A stretch of DNA of 64,000 nt from Pyrenophora tritici-repentis (GCF_003171515.1 NC_089391.1:186001-250000); one strand, 5' to 3'; counted from the stretch's first letter, positions 22,701 to 32,029 are shown. Notes: a model not told the origin generated them from the sequence alone. Made by a program: numbers and translations.

Positions 22701-22814
22701 AAGCTAACAACTTTCCGCCAAGCCAATTCAATCAATCCAGCCAAATCTCATACAAACAGCCAATCAATCAAGCCGGGGGCTGTCAGCTTGCTTGATTGAT
22801 TGATCTCAGGTGTG
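19711..22814 (+). mobile_element. hAT-A DNA transposon with intact transposase
   Basis: 3.1-kb element with perfect terminal inverted repeats of about 19 bp (CACACCTGAGATCAATCAA at the left, its complement at the right) and several subterminal TTGATT/AATCAA motifs. The expected 8-bp target duplication is absent: the left flank is TATCCTTC (Copia-4 leader) and the right flank GAGGTCGG (hAT-B coding sequence). The two flanks come from different elements, so a rearrangement occurred after or during insertion. Confidence 0.85.
20069..22636 (+). CDS. hAT-A transposase
   Basis: 855 codons without a stop; the likely start is the internal Met at 20117 (MPPKKRVSD), giving about 839 residues, because the paralogues at 54428 and 18893 begin at the equivalent place. 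A possible BED-type zinc site reads FFICHWCFKHK. The catalytic core has ISFDGWSTKGGKRGF and DNASNND, followed by the RRLRCGPHTINLIGQ block; the C-terminal dimerisation region is PASSCECERVFSELGDLLEPRRR. All landmarks of an active hAT transposase are present. The hAT-C copy at 54157-57377 is its closest relative in the window. Confidence 0.92.
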   Translation: MVLQIYRRIPHLIVALMPPKKRVSDSAPSPRKRARGTASQPVAIDSQSYQSQPSALSPPPPYTHTFESRLRESQPEDAIVAPAEGSEQATLAPSSEAADDAVDEAFDAHLEDNYDGIDWGRLKLYTKPITTHQHKRSWIYRHGYRVALLKDPTRVFFICHWCFKHKLTDIGIGIYNTSAAVSSAARYLSEQKPGHRLVAPGKTPVASVYNALTTARVPISQAVANQINGFSKQCFRFAAVDWLVANNHPISEFETPAFRRLIAIANPLAEAALWKNHKSVSQYVIRLFDWLRPRVVHELSQSLSKIHISFDGWSTKGGKRGFLGIVAHYVNSDGKLRDLPIALPQLTGAHSGDRLAEVVLSILEQFSISERTLGYFVLDNASNNDTAVAAIAHELNFNPIHRRLRCGPHTINLIGQRLLWGRDADSYNNEGVDELADEAAFIKEWRKHGPLGVLLDIVNYIHTPQQYNLFEKAQRTAYRELPHDADDKLTILQPIKPVVTRWNSYFDCFERAIKLAPAINAYANTHIQNTAKEDIYADSQGKSRPAAPQWMRSDGLTAADWAVVTDYIEVLRPLKECTKRFEGRGEYSFGAIAEVIPTFEFLLTQLEARLLYYDCVVHDAHDEAPEDHLPINLRAALLKANEYYAKLDDSPAYYAATILHPRYKHYCDQAWAEKPDWLALNNLNFQALWADYKSLPLPRPCYTRAPKKPSNIDDAIDGIIDPTRGNTKEDEYEQWKREPIVGKGTDPIQYWFGLRDQYPNLSKMALTILSIPASSCECERVFSELGDLLEPRRRCISPELLAALHSVRRWRRAGFGGGDNDDMGQSKLTDEQMDVLYELSKWVGEDDDLDTWDDG

Positions 22815-23493
22815 GAGGTCGGGCGGGCTCCAGGCAGCAGATTGGGCGGTCGTTACTGAGTACGAACGATGCCTTGAACCACTGAAAATCACTACAAAAC
22901 GGCTGGAGGGCCGTGGCAAACACCATGGCAGTAGCTTCGGAGCTATCCACGAGGTCTTGCCCGTGTTTGAGTATCTACTCGATCAGCTTGAAAAGCTAGC
23001 CGAGCCATACGCTGACGTAGTGTTTGACGCACACGAGGAGGCGCCTGAAGATCACCTTCATATTAACCTACGCAACGCTTGGGTAAAGGCTGAGGAGTAT
23101 TACCGTAAGCTCGACGACTCACCAGTATATTACGCCGCTACTTGTCTCCATCCGTACTACAAATATTACTGCGAGAACTCATGGGAGCATAAAGATGGAT
23201 GGCTACGTACTGCAAACGCTGGATTTCAAGAGTTGTGGCGGTCATATAAGAAGGCACCGCCGAGTCCTCCACCACAACCAGCTCGTACAGGCGCGATCGA
23301 CGACATGATCGAAGCCCTCACCGCGCGTCGTAACTGTGCGAGGAGAGACGGCGGCGACGAGTACGATCGCTGGCTAGAGGAGGAGCCGAGTTGGAGTACT
23401 GCAACGTATCACAACGATGGCAACGCAGTCTGATATTGGATGACGATAGCGCCAAAATACCCCCAATTGAGCCGTTTTGCCATTGATATACTA
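22815..23493 (+). pseudogene. hAT-B transposase C-terminal remnant
   Basis: Coding remnant homologous to hAT-A from its LTAADWAVVTDY region onward (here LQAADWAVVTEY, EEAPEDHLHINLRNAW, SPVYYAATCLHPYYKYYC). An in-frame TGA at 23431-23433 precedes YWMTIAPKYPQLSRFAIDIL, which aligns to YWFGLRDQYPNLSKMALTIL; CGA or CAA to TGA/TAA type change fits C-to-T mutation. Truncated at the left by hAT-A and at the right by an LTR at 23494. Confidence 0.85.
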
Positions 23494-23660
23494 TGTTGGA
23501 TCGGAGGAGAGATGAGAGAGAAGGTTGTTTGATTGAGAGAGCTGCAGAGAGCGACTATATACATGAAGTAGAGTATCTGGAGCATTCCAGATCAGCAGTG
23601 TGTTACGTAGCTGTGACGATAGTAGAACATTCTAGTTGACACACCCCCTGAGGGCTGACA
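23494..23660 (-). mobile_element. LTR with polypurine tract, element remnant (minus strand)
   Basis: On the minus strand a CCTCAGGGGGTG purine tract is followed by an LTR-like 148-bp sequence TGTCAACT...GATCCAACA that ends inside hAT-B. The purine tract and TGTCA start resemble the 3' end of Copia-2 (37641-37657). Only about 19 bp of internal sequence survives before the LINE-1 tail copy. Confidence 0.65.
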
Positions 23661-24028
23661 CTAGGTTCAGCACAACAGCTGCAATACTCACCACCTCTCT
23701 TTTCCTCTCCCCTTCTTCCCTACACACACACACACTCTCTCTCTCTCTCTCGGCACATAGAGGCCTCAAAATGCAAGGAAATCTCCTTAATGTACATACA
23801 TAGCTCAGTCTCCCCAGCTGGAAGGGGGGCTGTAGTTCTGAAATGGTAGCAATACCCGCGCAGGCAAGAAATGCTTTCTAAGGTAGTGTGTTAGCACTGT
23901 AATTCCATAGCTTAGCACGTCGTATATGCCCTTCGGGAGGCGAGATGGTGGACTTAATCCCCATCAACTAGACGCAAAATGAATACCAACCAACCAACCA
24001 ACCAACCAACCAACCAACCAACCAACCC
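23661..24028 (+). mobile_element. LINE-1 tail-only copy with (AACC)n end
   Basis: Near-identical (two differences seen over the part compared) to the 3' untranslated region of LINE-1 in reverse orientation (10737-11065). It includes the CA/CT dinucleotide run and ends in about 11 CCAA units at 23985-24028. No coding sequence remains, so this is a 5'-truncated insertion of the same LINE family. Confidence 0.9.
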
Positions 24029-24309
24029 TATTAACGCGCAGGTTGTGTTAAATAGGCTTAATATAACGGTTCATGAGGATAGTGAATCATGTGCATCATG
24101 TGATGGTGGTCTCAACTACCCGCCTTGATCCTACTTCGGACTAATCATCCTCCTGCTTACGCACGCCTCTCTATATATTGATAGCATCTATCTTGATAAC
24201 GACCGCGGACGATGACTGACTGTCTTGTGCAGTTACACCTATTTTACACAAGACTGCATCTACCGTAATACTTGACGTACGGCTCCGCACCCCGCCAGCA
24301 CCCCTGCTA
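24029..24309. other. Unassigned sequence
   Basis: Non-coding. A CTTGATCCTACTTCGG block resembles one in the solo LTR at 58946-59142, so this may be an LTR remnant, but no paired copy or clean ends are seen. Confidence 0.3.
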
Positions 24310-24768
24310 GAAGGAACTTTACGGCAGTCTAAGGTGCGCAGCAACACTTCTGAGTTTGGATCACAGTCGAAGCTAGTTTGCGACTCCTTCCAGCGTTGTC
24401 CTACAATGTTACAGGAAGCCTACCCACGGCTTGACAGAGGTACTCAGCAAATGCCGCAAGAAGCTGCGCTTGTAACAGAATACGTTTGCGACCTTCAAGA
24501 ACGATTAATAATAATAACTAAGCGAAAATTACGTAGAAGGAGGCGTCTCTAGACTGGTGGCACTATGGAGTACGGTGAGGCAGCGTTGCGGGCCGGCCTA
24601 GCACCGTCCTCTACGGTGCCGCTGGTAGAAAAGGCTTGTGGTGGCCGACGCTGCGGCAACTGCGGAGAGGCTGGCTATAACGTAAAAAGCTGCACGCAGG
24701 CTTTAAATGAGTCAGAGACAAGGATTCGAGAGACAAGATCAACCAGGCGCTCGAAAAATGGCGCATAA
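24310..24768 (+). pseudogene. Pogo-like transposase C-terminal remnant
   Basis: Two in-frame pieces separated by TAG at 24550-24552: a basic helical part ending KRKLRRRRRL and then TGGTMEYGEAAL with the zinc knuckle RRCGNCGEAGYNVKSC. This arrangement is the usual C-terminal tail of fungal pogo/Tigger transposases. The same stretch from GLAPSSTVPL to the knuckle occurs at 54073-54156, where hAT-C is inserted in it. Confidence 0.75.
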
Positions 24769-25632
24769 AGCAGCATCAGAATGAAGAGAGCATTACCATA
24801 GACGATGGCAGCCGCCCCACCAGACCTACAGCCAACACCGTACGGTATACGGTTCAAGATTAAGAGCTACATGCTCAAAACGATGAGCAATTCAAGGCTA
24901 CGAGAGCTTGCGACGATCAATTCGAAATGACGAAGATTAATAGCAATTTTGTCGCGATAGGAGAGATCATGAGTGCACTGCACTAATTTTGTATCCTTCA
25001 CAAAACCTATACCTGCTGCCTGGCATCGATATCTGGCTCGTTGAGCTCAACGACCAAACAACCACCTTTTCCTCGCTACCTATGGCTTTCTGGACTATTG
25101 ATCCGAACTTTGGAAATCTGGGGTAACTCTCACATCGGATCAAGCCGAGATCTCGACACGTGCTCATATCGCGAAGACTGCTGCGAGGCTTCGATACCTC
25201 GCTCAAGGCTAGCACGTGATGCCTCGAGCAGCCAAGCTGCAGTTGCTCTGTTGTTGCCGCGACCGTTGCAGTCAAAGTTGCTGCTGCTATAGCTTGTGGA
25301 CTTAAACTCCAATTGCTAAGTTGTTGACAGCACTGTTCTGTGTATACCTATTGCCTACTATTGTGTTAAGGTACTGGGTATAAGGCCTGTATTGTAACCT
25401 CTTTCTCTTGTAGACATGTGATAAGATACTAAGGTGATCGCAGCTAAGGTCTATATAGCTGCTACTAGAAGGCAATAGGCCTGGCTGATTTCACCTCGTT
25501 AAGGAGTACCTATAGATCCCATTCTCTATCACCACCCGTTGCGGGTCGAAGCCTGCCCCGCGTATCGTGAGATTATCCTTATGCAACAACAACAATCCCC
25601 AATGTCAGATATAGTCTATATCAACCTTCAAG
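24769..25632. other. Unassigned sequence downstream of sidA-type gene
   Basis: 864 bp with no supported gene. Short open stretches occur on both strands but none has a recognisable motif or homologous partner in the window. The stretch 25330-25630 looks like 3' flank of the monooxygenase gene or a decayed LTR. Confidence 0.3.
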
Positions 25633-27182
25633 CTACAACAGCGAGTAGGTCGGCCTTTTTGCTGTTCTACACCCAAACATAGACGCAACCACCTCAGCAC
25701 TTCTTGTAGCCATTACTGATAGCAAACTGTCGCTTAGCTACCATATCGTTAGTATCTTCTAGATCAAATATCTCAGGCGCAATGACGTGTTTTGACTTAC
25801 TCCATGAGTTGCTTCATTACAACCTTGCAACCATATGCCAGCGCCCCGAGAAACTTTTCCCTCGTCAAACATTAGACGGTAATCTCTGTCCACCCTCCAT
25901 CCCCCTTTTTCATCCGAAATAAGGCTGGCACATCCGTCGAGGATGTCATCTGGATAGCCATGCTTGTAACCAGTTGCAGCAATTAACAAGTCAACTTCCA
26001 TTGTTGTTAGATCCTGCTTGGACTCGCAGGAGCCAGGTAGTATTTGGATAGTAAGGCATAGGCTTTCTGAATCCGGAGTTGCCTTATTCACAGCAACAAC
26101 TGACCGGAAATTCAAGATCTGATGCATTGGTTTCTTTGCAGGATTGCCACCCAGGCGTTCTCTATAGAGCGACTCGTAGATTCGCTCGAGAAGTTTGACT
26201 CTTACAACGCCATAGTTTGTGTTCTTATCATCTAGTATTGTCCTAGAGCGAACTCCAAGGCTTCGGTGGTAGACTTCGTCTACTTTGGACGCATTGAAAA
26301 TTTCGTTGACGCTTAACGTAATTAGATACTTGTGCGCCAGGGTTTAGACCTAGATTTGAGGTATACTTACAAAGGAGAATCATCACTGGGTCTGAGATGT
26401 TGGCCTCGGATCAAGAGGTTGACTGTGGAGACAGGACAGTTCCCACGAAGATAGTCGAAAATCTCAGCAGCGCTTTGGCCCGATCCGACTACAGCTATCC
26501 TGGGACGTTGTATTCCTTCAAGTATTCCGGGAACCCGATGTAGGAACTCGGAGGAGTGTACTACTCTCGGATGGTGTTTTGGATAATGATCCGGCAAATG
26601 TGGTCGTGCACCTGTTGCAATAACAACGCGTCTCGTCTTCCGGTACGTGATAAGGCCAGTAACAACATTACGGCTCTTGACAATAAAGTGACGCACAGGA
26701 TTATCTCCTTCAGCATCCTCCGGTATGACTTGTAAAACCTCCTGACCATATGCTGCATCGTCGATGAAATGAGCAGCACACCATCTTAGGTAATCCCCGA
26801 ATTCGGACCGGAATGGGGAAAAAGTGTTTAAGTTGGCAAAATCCGCTAGCCTGCTATGAGTGTGCAGGTAATTCATAAAGGTAAAAGGGCTCTTGGGGTT
26901 CCGCAAGGTCACCAGGTCTTTTATGAAGGAGATTTGCATCCTCGAATCTTCCAACAGCATTCCAGTATGCCAGCCGAAAGCCAACTTCTTCTCAAGAAAC
27001 AGGACCTTCGGTGGAACTGCATGTGCATCTGAAGATTTTCGCTCTTTGTGCCTATCATCTAGGGCAATGGCGATTGAAAGAGATGCCGGCCCAAACCCGA
27101 CGCAAACTAGATCGTAAACCTCTAAATTACGATATTTAGCTTGATCCATACTGCCATGTATGTTAGTCTCTGTATGCCTCAA
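25633..27182 (-). CDS. sidA: L-ornithine N5-monooxygenase (siderophore synthesis)
   Basis: Flavin-dependent enzyme that hydroxylates ornithine at N5 using NADPH and oxygen, the committed step of hydroxamate siderophore synthesis. Exons: 27182-26371, 26311-25801 and 25737-25633, 1428 nt, 475 residues, with GT-AG introns of 59 and 63 bp. Residues 26-36 hold the FAD motif VCVGFGPASLS; MQISFIKDLVTLRNP (92-106) is a hallmark; 231-239 hold the NADPH motif VVGSGQSAA; later come NYGVVRVKLLE, ATGYKHG and WLQGCNEATHGLSDSLLS, as in SidA proteins. Aspergillus SidA is near 500 residues, so this is close to full length; the start could also be the Met at 27149, and an extra upstream exon is possible. No stop or missing motif: it looks functional. 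It points away from the ornithine carrier gene at 29247. Confidence 0.93.
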
Positions 27183-27248
27183 AAATCGTTAATCAGAAGA
27201 GCTACTCGGAGCTCAATACTTACTTGACTGTCCGGGAAAAACTCGTGC

Positions 27249-27494
27249 TTATCTTGCTTTGTGTGCTGTTGATGCTTAACTTTAGAAACGTATCAATAGG
27301 GTACGATTTATCTAAAAGGGTCAAAAATGCTACCACATCTTCTTTTCTACTAAATTCCAGGCTTTTTCAGGGCTTACTCTATTTAGTGTGGCGACATTAA
27401 ATTTGAACCATTCCTGTTTAGACGAGCAATATCATAGCAGATCATTAAGAAATCTTTACTATTAGATGCTTCTTAGTATCCAGTGACTTTATCT
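27249..27494 (-). promoter_or_regulatory. Three AGATAA (GATA-factor) motifs upstream of the sidA-type gene
   Basis: TTATCT on the plus strand at 27249-27254, 27308-27313 and 27489-27494, i.e. AGATAA on the coding strand 67, 126 and 307 bp before the start codon. Iron-responsive GATA repressors of the SreA family bind related sites (ATCWGATAA), and none of the three matches that longer consensus fully. Suggestive only. Confidence 0.4.
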
Positions 27495-27553
27495 TAGGAG
27501 AAACTCTTATAATAAGTAAAAGACCTTTTAGTAGCGCAACAAAATCTAGTCTG

Positions 27554-27764
27554 TGTTGGAAGGCCTTGTACGATCGTACGGTGAATAACAGTAACTAAGG
27601 TAATCTTGTGTATTGGTATTCGTGTGTATCTTCTACCAGTGTGGGGCTACGAAGGTATACATGTCATCGGGTCCGAGCGGGGTTATCAGACCTGAGGGGA
27701 TCCGAAGTAGGATTGAGGCGGTACGTTAGGCCTTAGTAGGCGACACACCGTGTGTATACTAACA
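27554..27764 (+). mobile_element. Solo LTR (Copia-1-related) in the sidA/carrier intergenic region
   Basis: 211 bp from TGTTGGAAGGCC to TACTAACA, sharing GGCCTTGTACGATCGTACG with the Copia-1 LTR and most of its length with 58946-59142 (opposite orientation). Flanks GTCTG (27549-27553) and GTCCG (27765-27769) differ by one transition, consistent with an old 5-bp target duplication. Confidence 0.8.
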
Positions 27765-28016
27765 GTCCGCGTTAATAAAATACGGGCTGAAATAAGGATA
27801 CAAGCGTGCATCCAACAAAGGCAATTGTATAGCTAGTAATAGTGTTCAACTCTTTATTACGCATATTGTCTGCCGCCTCTAGATTTAAATGCATCAAGCT
27901 AAGCATGCACTAAGAGAAATTTAATAACAGTTAACAAATAGAAACTATATCACTCACTTATTCTATTGGTCTCTTAGTTATCTCACAGCTCTGTACACTA
28001 GTAATACATTTTTACG

Positions 28017-28238
28017 ATGGTGTTAGTGGCACTGTCCTCCACGGTGCCGCCAGCAAAAAGGGCTCGTGGTAGTAATAAAGAGCCAGCTCAACCAGCTCTA
28101 CGGCACTGTAGAAAGTGCGGCGAGACTAGACACAATGCGCGAACGTGCAAAAAAGACATAGAGGTATCTTCTAAATCAGATGCAAGCACAACGTACATAG
28201 GCTCCTTGTTCAATAGCGATAAGATTGAAGAGTCGTAA
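28017..28238 (+). pseudogene. Pogo-like transposase C-terminal zinc-knuckle remnant
   Basis: 73 codons: SSTVPPAKRARGS followed by RHCRKCGETRHNARTCKKD, the tail of a fungal pogo/Tigger transposase. The conserved GHN of the knuckle reads RHN. No catalytic domain precedes it. Confidence 0.7.
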
Positions 28239-28760
28239 CATGAGTTCGTTGTGCCAAGCTTCTTTGACCCACTCGATGAGTTGACTTACGCGATGAGAGA
28301 ATACGTCACTACTTAAGAACGAGCCTTAGCAGTCGCTAACACTAAGTAATACCTTCAATTAGGGTCGCAATCGACGCTTGTGAAGGCAAGGATTGAAAGG
28401 TTTATCGATAGTTCACTAACCTTGAAAGGAGCAATAAAACTTGCGCATAACGTACTCCACGGGTTAGCCGCCACTCTAATTTTACTAAGGGAAATCACTA
28501 ATCTAGAGCTTCATATCTCTAGATCTACTCATGGAGTACGCTAACTAAGGATATTGCTAAGCTTCGAGCAGCAAATAAGGCCTCTGTTCGACGCGAATCG
28601 CACAAAATAAAGCGGGTTAAGGCAGAAGGGATTGTAATACTTGCAGGAGCGGACGACGCTCAACAGACAGCTCTAGTGCAATAGAACTGGACATAATGCG
28701 CGTACGTGGAAGTAAGTAGCAGAAGTGGACTCTGAATAATATTTTATGTTGTACTGTACT
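28239..28760 (+). pseudogene. Second degraded pogo-like C-terminal remnant
   Basis: No long open frame, but fragments read as the basic C-terminal region and end CNRTGHNARTW near 28680-28712, again a pogo zinc-knuckle tail with the last cysteine codon changed. Confidence 0.45.
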
Positions 28761-29246
28761 ATAAAGGGGGAAAGTAGGCTACTTTGTGCAATAATAGGCG
28801 AAGTTTTGGTAGAGGCTTAGCAAAAATGACCGCTCAACCCGTGGAGTACGTTATCATTAACTCTGGTACCTCGAGCGCGCTGTCCGTCGATGGGAACATT
28901 ACAGGCTGCTATTGTGCAGGCGTATTAGTAGGGTTTGCTGGTCAGCTTAGTTGAGTGGTTCTCTCGCTTATGAAGCACGTTATTCGTATCGGTAGGATAG
29001 AAATATTAGTAATAACGTAAACAGGACAAAGAAAGACATAGCTCAATTTCTAGAAAAGTAAGACGCATTATAATCTAACAAAGATAGCCGCTAAATATTT
29101 CCGACAACTTATTACTAATTAAGGTTTTCTACAAAGACAAATCGTAACTAGTAAGTGTAATAAGAAACCTACATAAGGCTAGAAGAAGTTTAGCAGAACC
29201 TACGGAGCCTGTTCTACGTTTTACAATAATTTAAGCTACACAGGCA
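28761..29246 (+). promoter_or_regulatory. Upstream region of the ornithine carrier gene
   Basis: 486 bp, AT-rich, no gene seen. It lies between pogo remnants and the carrier start codon. Contains an AGATAG core near 29083 but no convincing longer motif. Confidence 0.35.
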
Positions 29247-30241
29247 ATGGCAACTGTTCTATACGAGGGTGAATTTTTCAAACATGTTGTATCAGGTTTT
29301 GTTGCGGGCGCCGCCGGTATGAGTGTAGAGTACCCATTTGATACTGTTAAGGTGCGACTCCAATCACAACCAGGCCATTTACCATTACGTTACTCTGGAC
29401 CCCTTGACTGTTTCAAACAGTCGCTACGTCAAGAAGGGTTTTTAGCTCTTTACAGAGGGATAAGTGCACCTCTCTTTGGAGCAGCAATCGAAACAAGTAG
29501 TTTGTTTCTTAGCGTAGGTTACTAATATTAAGCTGAAGTTCTCTACTAATTTCCCTGAAGTTTAGGCTTGCCCAAAAAATCCTCGAAGCCGACACAGAGG
29601 GTGCTGTCTTTAAATCCGACTTCATAGTGCTACGTAATGTAGTTTTGTGCGGTGCAGCATCCGGCGCAATCACATCTTTCCTTCTAAATCCTATCGAGAT
29701 GATTAAATGCAATATGCAAGTGCTCCCGGAGACCCAAGCAGGCATACAGTTGCAAAGGCGTGGGACAAGAACTACTATTGAGGAGATATACTGTCGCTAC
29801 GGCATGTCCGGATTCTGGAGTGGACAGATCGCTATCATCATTCGGGAGGCTGGCGGGACCGCAGCTTGGTTCGGCAGTTACGAGGGTGTGAAGCGCTCCT
29901 TACAACGTATAACCCCTCAAACGATCGAGGGACAGTTGGAATCCTTGGCTGGGGCAAAGGCTGCTTGGCAACAAGTCATGGCTGGCGCGTGTGCAGGTAT
30001 GGGTTACACCTTTTCAGTCTACCCTGCCGACACGGTCAAGTCATACATGCAAACCGCACATTGTTTCAGCCAAAGCCAATATAGCCCTAGTTTGAGATTC
30101 CTTGATGTAACTTCACACCTCTGGCAACAATTTGGGTTACGTGGATTATACCGAGGTTGTAGTATTACGATAGTAAAGTCGGCTTTTGGCTCAGCGCTAA
30201 TCTTCTCAGTTTATGAGAGAATTAGCAAGCTACTACGGTGA
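29247..30241 (+). CDS. amcA: Mitochondrial ornithine carrier (Ort1/AmcA type)
   Basis: Inner-membrane carrier that exports ornithine from mitochondria, supplying cytosolic arginine and siderophore synthesis. Two exons, 29247-29513 and 29561-30241, with a 47-bp intron (GTAGGT, branch CTACTAAT, acceptor GAAG), give 315 residues, the usual carrier length. The three tandem carrier repeats each show a P-x-D/E-x-x-K signature: [23 protein letters not shown] and [11 protein letters not shown]. The splice choice gives [13 protein letters not shown], which fits the second helix of Ort1 proteins better than the alternative TTTAG acceptor, which shifts the frame. The gene is intact and divergent from the monooxygenase gene; pairing of the two supports a shared role. 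Other carrier subfamilies are possible, but [17 protein letters not shown] and the overall pattern favour ornithine. Confidence 0.88.
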
Positions 30242-30527
30242 GAGCTCCGGATGAACACATAGGTAGCCCCTAGCGATGTATCTGAAAACTAATAGTTAGA
30301 GATTAATTTGCACAAATGTTGAAGTAGATTAGTGCATAACTAGGAATTAGTGTCTTGTTACACTAATTTGCATATTTGGCTTCCGCGTGTTGCAAGACAG
30401 GAGATTCTCACACGACAAGGGTCCCTAGTACAGTAAACAAAGACTTTGCCTAGAAGAGCAGTTAGCATCACGCTAGTTATCTTGTGTGCGTGTCTTGAGT
30501 AGTCTGCTCGTTCTCTTTCCGGCAAGC
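30242..30527. other. 3' flank of the carrier gene
   Basis: 286 bp of non-coding sequence; nothing recognised. Confidence 0.4.
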
Positions 30528-30866
30528 CCTTGGCTCGAGCCAGCAAGGACCCCTGTTAAAAATATAATCGGATTTCCTGCAAAACCGGATGCCGAATATG
30601 CGAATTAGTATACGGTGTAATCTGCACACATCCGATAAGGCCTTGGCTCGAGCCAGCAAGAACCCCTGTTAAAAATATAATCGGATTTCCTGCAAAACCG
30701 GATGCCGAATATGCGAATTAGCATACGGTGTAATCCGCACACATCCGATAAGCCTTTGGCTCGAGCCAGCAAGGACCCCTGTCAAAAATATAATCGGATT
30801 TCTTGCAAAACCGGATGCCGAATATGCGAATCAGTATACTGTGTAATCCGCACACATCCAATAATG
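30528..30866. repeat. Three tandem copies of a 113-bp unit
   Basis: Units start with CCTTGGCTCGAGCCAGCAAG at 30528 and 30641 and with one extra T at about 30753; they contain AATATAATCGGATTTCC and end CACACATCCGATAAG. Adjacent units differ by a few transitions. The CTCGAG core with flanking GGCTCGAGCC is palindromic. No coding potential. The array is partly copied at 32030-32344. Confidence 0.9.
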
Positions 30867-31256
30867 CATTAGCGGGCCGATACTAGTGTCGGGTTAAAAG
30901 TTTAAGTTCCCGTGCTGCTAGTGTCGAAGTTAATCAGCATCGACAGATATTCCGCTGGAGGCTTTGGCAAGCCTAAAGATACAAGTTATAATTTAAAAAG
31001 GGTGGATCCTGCCGGAATAGAGCCAATCTCTGGAATTGTCGTTAATTTCTTTTGCGATCGCTGTCGGGACTTTACAGCGTTTACTAGACTATTGTCAGAT
31101 AGCAGGGTTACTCGACGTTGGCAGCAACCAATCAGCGTAGAGAGGGTCAGTGCGCCCCTCAAGAGGGCCACAAGCGCGGACACACGATAGACAGAACACA
31201 ATACAGACAATCATCAACATCCATCACTTTTGTGCAATATCTCATTATATCTGACA
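30552..31256. repeat. 705-bp direct duplication, copy 1
   Basis: Same sequence as 32030-32734, offset 1478 bp. It begins inside the first 113-bp unit and ends exactly at the end of a Copia-2 LTR (31093-31256). No differences were seen in the parts compared. Confidence 0.9.
31093..31256 (+). repeat. Extra Copia-2 LTR
   Basis: 164 bp, TGTCAGATAG to ATATCTGACA, same as the Copia-2 5' LTR at 32571-32734. Followed by unrelated sequence at 31257, with no matching target duplication. Confidence 0.9.
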
Positions 31257-31440
31257 CTAAGGCACAACGGTAGTGGTGGTACGACTCGTATTGTATTGAC
31301 TAAGGAGCTATTCACACGTTCGTAGATCCGTGTTGCGTGCAGCTGCGTCCAAGCTCCCCGCTAGGACCCACCTGCACGTGTCACCAATCATGTGACTACT
31401 CCTCCGCTTGATACCACCAAGTCACTTACGGACTGTATTC
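31257..31440 (-). mobile_element. LTR remnant related to Copia-3/Copia-4
   Basis: On the minus strand it starts TGTTGAGAATACAG next to an ATT repeat and contains AGTCAATACAATACG, shared with the Copia-4 LTR. Truncated at 31257 by the junction with the duplicated block. Confidence 0.55.
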
Positions 31441-32029
31441 TCAACAATAATAATAATAATACACACTGAGCATTTGTGTGTTGTAGTTGCATGTTCTTTT
31501 CCGCACAAATTGCATGCTGGTTGGTTTCGGCATCTAGTGGCTGGGTGGCCAAATTGTTGGCAGTTTAGGCATTGGGTAGATGCTGCTATAGACTTGAACT
31601 TTTCAGTGAAGAGAGTTTGTCCAAGGATTGTAATTCTACCACCAAGTTTGGCTGCGTCTTCGGCTGTTTTGAATGCTATTACAATAGAGCTGTTCTTCTT
31701 GTTTTGCCATTCTCTTGATATCTAGTATGGGTTGCCAGTAATTTGTAGTCCGTTGTTGTATGCTGGGATTTCTGTGTGGAGTATCTCTAGTGTCTCTGCT
31801 CCCTCCTATTCTGTTGGCACATTATGTACTACTACTTTCGTCCATGATTCTAGTAGTTGTACATTCTTTAGCTCAAACTTTTGATGCCATATATGCTTGT
31901 GTTGGACTAGGTATTCTCCTGAGTAGGTTGGAGTGGTTGTTAGGATAATATTGTTCTTTCTACTTGTTGTTACTTCCTTCACTACTGGGTCTTTGATGCC
32001 GCCCTTTGTGAACTCTTCGTTGATTAAGT
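31441..32029 (-). pseudogene. LINE ORF1 remnant with two zinc knuckles
   Basis: Minus-strand coding remnant. Fragments read ESWTKVVVHNVP, ITGNPY and AEDAAKLGGRITILGQTLF, then CLNCQQFGHPATRC and CNLCGKEHATTTHKC, the paired CCHC knuckles of LINE ORF1 proteins. At least two stops interrupt it. It does not match LINE-1 ORF1 closely, so it probably belongs to another LINE family, possibly LINE-2. Confidence 0.7.

Noticed and set aside
25041..25292. 83-codon frame and antisense 102-codon frame downstream of the sidA-type gene
   Set aside because: Composition and lack of motifs suggest chance frames in non-coding sequence.
30528..30866. CRISPR-like array
   Set aside because: The units are contiguous 113-bp tandem repeats without spacers, in a eukaryotic sequence with no cas genes.
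30912..31190. Identical 92-codon frames at 30912-31190 and 32390-32668
   Set aside because: They lie in the duplicated non-coding block and run into a Copia-2 LTR; identity reflects the duplication, not coding constraint, and no motif is recognisable.
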